DNA of 64,000 bases from CALGYY01 sp963678485 (lineage in GTDB: Bacteria; Bacteroidota; Bacteroidia; Bacteroidales; CAIWKO01), in contig OY782882.1 in NCBI GenBank assembly GCA_963678485.1, forward strand, positions 2,542,001 to 2,606,000, written 5' to 3'. The notes below the pieces were generated by a model. The model saw only the letters and a program-made list of their open reading frames with translations, was not told the origin of the DNA and searched no databases. Below are positions 57,257-64,000 of this stretch, piece after piece; positions within the stretch are counted from its first letter, which is position 1; every line of letters begins with the position of its first letter. The translations under genes were made by a program, and so were the position numbers.

Positions 57257-59920
57257 CTAATCCTCTTCCCATTCAAGGTTGAATTCACCATCACCTTCTT
57301 TATCCTTAGGCTTTTTGTTGGGATCCTTTACTTTCACGGTATCTTTTTTAAACCACTTGAATTCCTGATTCAGTATGTCTTTAAGATTTTGCTTTTCGGT
57401 CTGTACCTTTTGTTTGATATTCTCTTTGTATGCAGTCTTATCCATTTTTATGTACACAGGATTCTCTGTAGTGCCCGTTATACGGAAGAAATAGCGTTCG
57501 CTGTGCAAACCATCATCTTCAACTTGTCCAAATTGAGTTTGCTTGTTTTTGTCGCGATTAAACAATTCGGAATATAAAACGGAAACATGATAATCAATTT
57601 GATTGTCAAAACCGTGAGTACCGCTAATATCAACGTCCATTACATCGTTGCGAATGGTTGTATTAGGGATGGTGATGATTTTATCTTTTATACTGACTTG
57701 TGTTTTTAATGTAGCGAATTTGATGTCGGAGAAATCCCGTTTTTTCAACTGATCCTCCAAACCCTCAATGGGTGCAAAATGAATGAGCTCTCCATTTTCA
57801 ATGGTGATTTCGGCCAGTGCGTATATGGTTGAAAGATCAATTTCAAAAGTGTTACTCCAAACGGATCCGAACTTAATATTGGCAGTTACCAAGCCTTTCA
57901 AATGCTCTTCACGCAAATGTTTCTGGCCAAAATTGTTAAACTGATAGAACATTTTTTTGATGTCCACCTGATATATGCTGGCATCACAGGAGATAAGCAA
58001 TTTGCCTGCTTGGGAGCCATCTATCAAGCCGGTGACATTTACACGACCATCCATGGCACCAAAGGAAAGATTTTTCACCAACAGCTGACTATTCCTGATC
58101 TTTACTTCTCCAATAATATTTGATGCTGTGAATTTTCCAAAATTGAATGCACGCGATTTCAAGTTGAAATTAACTTCCAGCTTTGGAGAGATATTCATAC
58201 GCAGGGAAGTTGTATCACCTGAATTAGCCTGATACTGCAGCAAATCATCCATATCTATTAACTGGGAAGTCAAATCGGCATTTATCTGTAAGGCTTCACC
58301 CTTAAGAAAAACATAGGATAATACATTTCTGAAATACCCTTTTAGGGAAAAGTCGCTGCGTCCAATCTTGCCCGAAAAATCATCGGAAATTACATCATTG
58401 TTACTAAAACGAAAGTTGCCATTAAGCCCGGTAAATCTAAGTTGCTGACCACGAAACTCAAAATTTCCATTGCTAAGTTTCATCGTTCCTGATGATTTTG
58501 ACTGAACAAAGTCAGACGCCAAAAAATTACGATTCGATTGCAACTGGCCTTCGTAGGATACATTAAATGCAAGGTTGCCACTCATGGCACTTAATGTATC
58601 AGATTTTACAAATTCCTGCAACTCTGCTAAATCAAGGTTGCCCTCTGCAATCAGCTTCACAAGCGGCTTATTGAAGTCCTGCATGTGGAAACTTCCCTGA
58701 ATACTGCCAAGTTTTAATCGGGCCGAAAAGCTGCTAAGGTCAAGAACTGCGGTAGAATTATTATGTGCCTTTCCATTGGTGTAGGAGGCTTTCACTCCAA
58801 CGTCGGTCAGTGTGATTCCTGTTTCTTTCTGACTTATTTCTCCCTTATCGAGCGAGAAGGACGCAGTAAATAAAGGTATTTGATCGTCAGCCCAGGTGCC
58901 ACTTACTTTTGCGTTGAAATTGAAACGTCCTTTGCCTTCATATGTATCTATATATCTTTTCCATGTTTGTGGCAATTCTTCCAGAAATGATTGTAGTGGA
59001 AGGCCATTACCCTGGATGTCTAGATCGAGTTCCTCTCGCGTGTCTCCATATGCAACATAGCCTAGTACCTTAAGGGGAAGCCCGCCAACATTGAGTTCTC
59101 CGGAGGTAAAGGTGACTGTTTCCTCTTTTTGATTCACGTCCATCGACATATCGATTTTCGTATTCGGAGAATTGAAATAATTCTCTCCTTTCGATTTGAT
59201 GCGGTAAACGGCCATATCGCCGTATATGTCGAGCTGATAATTGTCGGAGGAAAATGCACCTTTTAACATCACATCTCTTGCTAACAGCTTATAATCCTGC
59301 CGTGCAGGAAGGTCTTCGTAGCTGCAAGCCACTTTTTTCAATATGAGTTTTTGTAGATCGAAGCTAAAATCGCTGGTTTCGGTGCTATCTTGCGAAGGCT
59401 TCAAAATGTCCCAATTATTACTGCCATCAGAAAAGACTTTTAGTTGCAGGCTTGCGTCATCAACCTCCACTCTTTTGATACGGTATTCGCCAAAGATTAA
59501 ATCCCATATCGACATTTGTAAATATACGTCCTGAGCCTTCAGGAGTATGCTATCCTGAAAATCAGGTTTTGTGAATTTTTTCTTCTTTTTGTGATGCTGA
59601 TCAGTTTCAATAGTCGAAGTGTCGCGGTAAGCATCATATACCGTGGCTTCCATAAAATGCACCGATGCGTATGGAAATTTCCTGAAAATAGAAAACTCAA
59701 TTTCTTTTACATTGATTTTGCAATTCAAGCGTTCGTTCAGCTGCGATATGATGATGCTTTTTACTGTATCCTCATAAAAGTATTCAATGAAGATACCCGC
59801 ACCGCCCACAAGTGCTCCAAGGATAAGCAAGGTGATAAGGATCTTACGCAGACGTTTACGAAAACGTGGCGAAGATAAAAATGCGGGCCATTTAAAGCCC
59901 TTGCCTTCACGCTCATTCAT
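57257..59920 (-). CDS. Large AsmA-like protein
   Basis: An 887-aa protein with one N-terminal membrane anchor (about 25-50, ILITLLILGALVGGAGIFIEYFYE), followed by YASVHFMEATVYDA and repeated AsmA/DUF748-type beta units (VSGTWADDQIPLFTASFSLDKGEISQKE; LNGNFRFSNNDVISDDFSGKIGRSDFSLKGYF). It ends in an AsmA-like C-terminal region (AEITIENGELIHFAPIEGLEDQL ... ISGTHGFDNQIDYHVSVLYSELF). Proteins of this family form bridge-like or scaffolding structures across the periplasm and affect outer-membrane lipid transport. Its C-terminus is lysine- and acid-rich. It is monocistronic and ends 13 bp from the convergent DUF5686 gene. Confidence 0.83.
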   Translation of the reverse strand: MNEREGKGFKWPAFLSSPRFRKRLRKILITLLILGALVGGAGIFIEYFYEDTVKSIIISQLNERLNCKINVKEIEFSIFRKFPYASVHFMEATVYDAYRDTSTIETDQHHKKKKKFTKPDFQDSILLKAQDVYLQMSIWDLIFGEYRIKRVEVDDASLQLKVFSDGSNNWDILKPSQDSTETSDFSFDLQKLILKKVACSYEDLPARQDYKLLARDVMLKGAFSSDNYQLDIYGDMAVYRIKSKGENYFNSPNTKIDMSMDVNQKEETVTFTSGELNVGGLPLKVLGYVAYGDTREELDLDIQGNGLPLQSFLEELPQTWKRYIDTYEGKGRFNFNAKVSGTWADDQIPLFTASFSLDKGEISQKETGITLTDVGVKASYTNGKAHNNSTAVLDLSSFSARLKLGSIQGSFHMQDFNKPLVKLIAEGNLDLAELQEFVKSDTLSAMSGNLAFNVSYEGQLQSNRNFLASDFVQSKSSGTMKLSNGNFEFRGQQLRFTGLNGNFRFSNNDVISDDFSGKIGRSDFSLKGYFRNVLSYVFLKGEALQINADLTSQLIDMDDLLQYQANSGDTTSLRMNISPKLEVNFNLKSRAFNFGKFTASNIIGEVKIRNSQLLVKNLSFGAMDGRVNVTGLIDGSQAGKLLISCDASIYQVDIKKMFYQFNNFGQKHLREEHLKGLVTANIKFGSVWSNTFEIDLSTIYALAEITIENGELIHFAPIEGLEDQLKKRDFSDIKFATLKTQVSIKDKIITIPNTTIRNDVMDVDISGTHGFDNQIDYHVSVLYSELFNRDKNKQTQFGQVEDDGLHSERYFFRITGTTENPVYIKMDKTAYKENIKQKVQTEKQNLKDILNQEFKWFKKDTVKVKDPNKKPKDKEGDGEFNLEWEED

Positions 59921-60161
59921 GCTTGCAAATTTACACTTAAGGTTTACGAAATTTTATCCCGAAAGGTTTAGATATCAACAAACCGCATTTGAAAACGGCT
60001 TTTCTATTGGAAAATTATCTTCACGTGCAGGTATAAATATCAGCGCGAGTGCCGGATCCAAGCACTCAGTAGCAAAAAGCCCTTAGTGCTTTAGCTGCTT
60101 TATTATGTATAAAATAGAAATTCGGTCTTGACTCGAATAAGAGTATGTTATAAATAACTGG

Positions 60162-61025
60162 CTACTCGTATGTTTTCGTCATATCGTCGGGCACTACAAT
60201 AATATAATCGGCTAGCAGGATATATTCTTCCGAAAGGTGAGAAAGATCGCTTTGTTCAACGGTAGCAACGGTCAGTACTCTCATATATGGATCCATATTT
60301 TTAAGATACCACATAATTCCTTCGAAGAATTCGCTGTGATAGGAGCCATTGAAATGCAGAAACAATTTGTTTTCATCAAGATGTTGTTTGATAAAATAGG
60401 CCATCGTAGCATCTTTTGCAGCCTGTGCTTTAGGCAAATTCGGTGAAGCATGACCACCCATGCTCATTTCGAGCATTTTACTGTAGCAATCCATTTCCGG
60501 ATCATAAGGAATGGGTAGCGGAGCAAAGTATTTTTTTGATTCAGGACTTAGAGAATCCAAGCCTTCGAATCCCTGCTTAAAGACTACTGACGCGTATTTT
60601 CTTGGAATATTAGTGGCAACAAAGTGGACATTGGTATTTCGCGCAAATTCAACCAGAGGTCTGTAATCAGTCATATAATTCGGCCAAAAACGAGCCTGTA
60701 CATTAAACGAATCTTCAGGAATTTCGCCTTTAAGATAGCGATCAAGGGGTACTTGATTGTCGGCCTCAAACATTTCTGCACCTAAGATCAAGTCTTGTTT
60801 TTTTGCCAGAAACAATTCTTTAGTGAGTTGTAATTCCAGCCAGTGTGCAATGGGATTATTGTGTAATTCGCCAAATAGCACGACTTCGCAGCCTTCTGCA
60901 TCTTTTACTAATTTATTGAAAGTGGTTTTTCTTCCGTGTACATCAAAGAGTTGATAGGCAGGTTTATCGTTCGACATTGAAGCCAGCACGATGAATAAGC
61001 CCAGTAGGGCAAGCTTTATTTTCAT
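60162..61025 (-). CDS. ChaN-like haem/iron-associated protein
   Basis: The true start is ATG 61025 (MKIKLALLGLFIVLASMSNDKPAYQLFD, a signal peptide). A longer open frame upstream has no protein character. The mature part EVVLFGELHNNPIAHWLELQLTKELFLAKKQDLILGAEMFEADNQVPLDRYLKG, with FGELHNN and GAEMFE, is the core of the ChaN/Tiki-like family, which includes haem-binding lipoproteins and metalloproteases. Then follows VHFVATNIPRKYASVVFKQGFEGLDSL and a C-terminal LFLHFNGSYHSEFFEGI with conserved His. No lipobox is seen, so it is probably periplasmic. It diverges from the SpoVR-PrkA operon. Confidence 0.82.
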   Translation of the reverse strand: MKIKLALLGLFIVLASMSNDKPAYQLFDVHGRKTTFNKLVKDAEGCEVVLFGELHNNPIAHWLELQLTKELFLAKKQDLILGAEMFEADNQVPLDRYLKGEIPEDSFNVQARFWPNYMTDYRPLVEFARNTNVHFVATNIPRKYASVVFKQGFEGLDSLSPESKKYFAPLPIPYDPEMDCYSKMLEMSMGGHASPNLPKAQAAKDATMAYFIKQHLDENKLFLHFNGSYHSEFFEGIMWYLKNMDPYMRVLTVATVEQSDLSHLSEEYILLADYIIVVPDDMTKTYE

Positions 61026-61131
61026 GAAAGGGGGATTTAGCTGGAGCAAAAATAACAAAATTTTGGTATAATGCCTTTTAATGGCAGGCCGAAAGACTAA
61101 GCAAAATATTTTAACGAATAGCGAAAAAATG

Positions 61132-61139
61132 TATCTTTG
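61132..61139 (+). promoter_or_regulatory. -7 promoter box of the SpoVR-PrkA operon
   Basis: TATCTTTG, exact TAnnTTTG, 33 bp before the ATG at 61173. Confidence 0.65.
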
Positions 61140-61172
61140 TGTGTACCTCTTCGCGATTAATATGCCTGCCTT

Positions 61173-62792
61173 ATGGAACTTATCAGCCAGCACACCAAAA
61201 AAATAATGGAAGCCTGTAAAGACCGGGCACGTGCGGCCGGTCTGTCGTTTCAGAACGAAACACTGGAGTATATTGTCACTAATCGCGACATGATCAATCT
61301 GTCGCCTAAAGCAATGATTCCTACCTTGTACGATTACTGGGTAAATGATGTGGAGGTACTTCGGGAAACTGGGAAATACAAGCTTTATCCAAACAATCCC
61401 TACGAAACGGTAATTAATAGTCGCCCTGCCATATCCTTCTATAATGACAATAATCCGGACTGGATGAATGTGATGATTTTTTATCACGTACTTGCTCATA
61501 TTGATTTTTTCCAAAATAACATTCTCTTCGAAAACACTTGGAATGATGACTTTGTTGGTCAGGCTCTGGCCGATAAACGATTGATCGAAGGTTTACGCAG
61601 CAAACACGGTCGTTGGGTTGATTATGTAATCGAATTCTGTCGCGGCATTGACAATATTACCGGCTATTTCAGGCAACTGCCACGGTACGCATCAAATCCG
61701 GACAATGAGCCATCGGCAATGCTCACATTCTATCTCAATGGATTTCTCCAGGATCACCTGAAAGCTTCGTCGCAGTTGATTTACAAAGAAATTGAACGGT
61801 TCAATTTTCTGAACGCTCAAAGTAAAAGTCTTGCGGAGTCTATGTTTTTCAGTGAAATTAAGGTCAAATATCCCGAGTTTCAAACATTGTTCGAAAAGCA
61901 ACAGCGATATGCGAAAAAGGATCCTGATGTTCTCGAATATATTTTGCAGCACAGCCCTATGCTCAAGAAAGAGGCAAATAGCTGGATGCAACAGATAATG
62001 ACCATTGTCCGTAATACATCAATTTATTTTTCTCCGCAAATACGAAGCAAGATTATTAATGAAGGATGGGCAAGTTACTGGCATGATGAATTATTCAGAA
62101 GCGATCCCCAAATGGAGAGCCATGAAGTTGATTATGCCCGATTGAATGCAGGAGTTACATCACTCAGCCGTATTGGTCTCAATCCTTATGCGATTGGCTT
62201 ACGACTGATACAGCACGTTGAAGAGCTCGCTGATAAAGGACGGATGCATCGGGATTTTCAACAAACAGAACCAATAAATTTGCGGGAACAGTACGACAGG
62301 CATACAGGTGAAGGGAAAGAGCGCATTTTTGATCTTCGTAAGAACTTTTCCGATTTTATGCTCATCAATACGTTTGTAGATCAGGATTTCGTGAACAAAC
62401 ACGACTTATTTGTTGTGGGAAAAAGACTCAATGAACAACAAGGTCAGTGGGAGTATTATGTTAAAAGCAGGAAAGCGGAAGATTATAAACAGATGTTAAT
62501 CGACTCCCTTTATCATCCGCCTTTTATTACGGTTGATGAAGAAAAGACCAACGAAGGGAACCTATACCTGGTTCATCGTTACGAAGGCAAACAACTTTAT
62601 GCTTCATATGTTCCCGATACCATGATGGGGATTGAGTTTCTGTGGGGGGCACAGGTTCAGCTTGAAACTACTGAACGTATTCGCGAAAAGGCAAGCGCTG
62701 AAGATGCCTCAGAGAAAATTGTTGAACGCAAGGTGTTGTATACCATCAACAACAAAAAAGCAACTAAAACAGTGCTGGATCATGGCCAATAA
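61173..62792 (+). CDS. spoVR: SpoVR-family protein
   Basis: The 539-aa protein matches the SpoVR/YcgB family: MNVMIFYHVLAHIDFFQNN, then FVGQALADKRLIEGLRSKHGRWVDYVIEFCRGIDNITGYF, IINEGWASYWHDELFRSDP and TSLSRIGLNPYAIGLRLIQHVEEL, with the conserved H/E-rich segments. The family is required for spore cortex formation in Bacillus and is linked to stress responses elsewhere; its biochemical role is unknown. It overlaps the prkA gene by 11 bp, the normal partner, which supports a stress kinase module. In many bacteria a DUF444 gene belongs to the set; none is seen between the two here. Confidence 0.9.
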   Translation: MELISQHTKKIMEACKDRARAAGLSFQNETLEYIVTNRDMINLSPKAMIPTLYDYWVNDVEVLRETGKYKLYPNNPYETVINSRPAISFYNDNNPDWMNVMIFYHVLAHIDFFQNNILFENTWNDDFVGQALADKRLIEGLRSKHGRWVDYVIEFCRGIDNITGYFRQLPRYASNPDNEPSAMLTFYLNGFLQDHLKASSQLIYKEIERFNFLNAQSKSLAESMFFSEIKVKYPEFQTLFEKQQRYAKKDPDVLEYILQHSPMLKKEANSWMQQIMTIVRNTSIYFSPQIRSKIINEGWASYWHDELFRSDPQMESHEVDYARLNAGVTSLSRIGLNPYAIGLRLIQHVEELADKGRMHRDFQQTEPINLREQYDRHTGEGKERIFDLRKNFSDFMLINTFVDQDFVNKHDLFVVGKRLNEQQGQWEYYVKSRKAEDYKQMLIDSLYHPPFITVDEEKTNEGNLYLVHRYEGKQLYASYVPDTMMGIEFLWGAQVQLETTERIREKASAEDASEKIVERKVLYTINNKKATKTVLDHGQ

Positions 62793-64000
62793 GAAAAACG
62801 AAAAGAAGACCGAATCCCTCACCGAATTGGAACAAAGGGGTAAGCGGCTTGAAGCCCTGATCAACCTTGGTAACAATATGAAGGAACGGGAAACCCGTGA
62901 TTGGGTTCACTTCAACGACTTTTTATATCTTGCTTCACACGAACCGGAGTGGGTATTCAGAGACATTTTTCAGTATTTTCACGATATGGTGATGCATTAT
63001 GTGCCTGAAGGTGTTGATGAATATGCTAATCATGAAGATACCATTGGATTTTTACATTATAATTTTTCCAAACTCTTTGTTGAAACGGCCGATGATCCTT
63101 TCTTTGCTGATCGGCTCTTTGCAAACCGCATGATGAATCTGGTTAAAGAGTTTGATAAGGGTATACAAAATAATCACATATATTTATTCGAAGGCCCTCC
63201 TGGAAGTGGGAAAAGTACGTTTCTGAATAATTTACTGAACAAGCTCGAAGCTTATAACAAGGCTCCAGAAGGAGCGATGTACAGGACAGTTTGGCGTTTG
63301 GATATAAAGAAGCTTGGAGGCTTTTCGGATGTTAAGGGAACAGCAAATCCCGAAAACGAAAATGGAAACGGTCATAGCCGCTGGCTCGAAATTGCCTGTC
63401 CTTCCAACGACCATCCTATTCTGCACATTCCAAAAGACTATCGCGAACGTTTTCTCGATGAATTGATTCAGGATAAAAAATTTAAGAAACGACTTTTTGA
63501 AAGCAAGGAATACCGATGGGTTTTAAAGGATAACCCTTGCAGCATTTGTAGTTCAATGTACAATCGTTTGCTCGAAATTCTCTGCGATCCACTTGAGGTC
63601 TATAAAATGATTTATGCCCGTAAATCGGGAATTGACAGGCAATTTGGTAAAGGCGTAAGTGTTTTTAATCCGGGCGACGAATTATTTAAACGCCCTATTA
63701 CTGATGGCACCTTACAAGGCTTAATTAATAATCTGTTACGCACCGATCAGGTTCATTATATATACAGCCATTTGGCACAGACCAACAATGGTGTATATGC
63801 ATTGATGGATATTAAGGAAAATAATGTGCAGCGACTTACCGACCTGCATGGAATCATTAGTGATGGCGTTCACAAAGTTGAATTAGTTGAAGAAAAAATC
63901 CGATCACTTTTTGTCGGTCTCGTGAATCCTGAAGATAAAAAAAGCTACGAAAATGTTCAGTCTTTTCAGGACCGCATTCAGCATATTACTATTCCTTATG
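62782..64000 (+). CDS. prkA: PrkA-family serine kinase, cut by the window edge
   Basis: The start at 62782 overlaps the SpoVR stop codon by 11 bp. The visible 406 residues include WVHFNDFLYLASHEPEWVFRDIFQYFHDMV, then LFEGPPGSGKSTFLNNLLNKLEAY (Walker A of the AAA domain), WRLDIKKLGGF and the cysteine pair NPCSICSSMYNRLLEILCDPLEVYKMIYARKSGIDRQFGKGVSVFNPGDE. This fits the PrkA (YeaG) family of AAA-domain serine protein kinases that act in stationary-phase and stress control. The C-terminal kinase-like domain lies beyond base 64000. Its coupling to SpoVR is the conserved gene order of the family. Confidence 0.9.
   Translation, partial: MANKKNEKKTESLTELEQRGKRLEALINLGNNMKERETRDWVHFNDFLYLASHEPEWVFRDIFQYFHDMVMHYVPEGVDEYANHEDTIGFLHYNFSKLFVETADDPFFADRLFANRMMNLVKEFDKGIQNNHIYLFEGPPGSGKSTFLNNLLNKLEAYNKAPEGAMYRTVWRLDIKKLGGFSDVKGTANPENENGNGHSRWLEIACPSNDHPILHIPKDYRERFLDELIQDKKFKKRLFESKEYRWVLKDNPCSICSSMYNRLLEILCDPLEVYKMIYARKSGIDRQFGKGVSVFNPGDELFKRPITDGTLQGLINNLLRTDQVHYIYSHLAQTNNGVYALMDIKENNVQRLTDLHGIISDGVHKVELVEEKIRSLFVGLVNPEDKKSYENVQSFQDRIQHITIPY

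Noticed and set aside
61026..61514. A longer open frame upstream of the ChaN-like gene.
   Set aside because: It overlaps the start of the SpoVR gene on the other strand, and the signal peptide at 61025 fixes the real start.
1..64000. CRISPR arrays, cas genes, rRNA genes.
   Set aside because: No regular repeat-spacer pattern, Cas-like protein or rRNA sequence was seen.

Overview
The window comes from a member of the Bacteroidota. The evidence is type IX secretion (T9SS) sorting domains, a SusC/TonB-type receptor with a carboxypeptidase-like N-terminus, TapB-, DUF5686- and PCMD-type secreted proteins, and many TAnnTTTG promoter boxes, the -7 element typical of this phylum.

Layout. A chromosomal comM/yifB gene (minus strand) is cut in two. 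Its C-terminal part fills 1-632 and its N-terminal part fills 47407-48059. Between them lies a 46.8-kb integrated element (631-47408) whose right end encodes a large serine integrase reading away from the junction. Only the dinucleotide AT is shared by the two junctions, and the two element ends rejoin on paper into a perfect 20-bp palindrome, a convincing attP. Excision would restore the comM reading frame across its Walker A loop.

The element carries no recognisable conjugation genes. It is a dense collection of candidate defence genes. From left to right these are: a TIR-like/GNAT fusion with an unknown partner; a DUF3800-HEPN pair; an orphan HigA antitoxin; a GmrSD-like DUF262/DUF1524 protein with a PD-(D/E)XK nuclease; a secreted T9SS cargo; a radical SAM protein; a plasmid-like module (replication-initiator-like protein, small serine recombinase); a Schlafen/AlbA_2 protein; and an AAA ATPase. 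Then comes a tight five-gene operon: a Type ISP restriction-modification enzyme, a second DUF262/DUF1524 protein, a metallo-beta-lactamase-fold protein, a uracil-DNA-glycosylase-like protein and a nucleotide-cyclase-like protein. It is followed by a second Schlafen protein with a membrane partner, a caspase-like protease with a small winged-helix-like partner, a second HEPN-like protein, a dGTPase and a phospholipase D-like protein. Four small genes scattered through the element belong to one unrecognised family. Six copies of a conserved promoter-like sequence, all in the same orientation, suggest a shared regulon in the 13.7-24.2 kb part.

Right of the element (48.1-64 kb) is ordinary chromosome: a T9SS cargo, a TonB-dependent receptor with a PCMD partner, a repeat-rich intergenic stretch, tRNA-Cys, TapB-like and DUF5686 proteins, a large AsmA-like protein, a ChaN-like protein, and a SpoVR-PrkA operon cut by the window edge. 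All functions are predictions from sequence. No database search was run.
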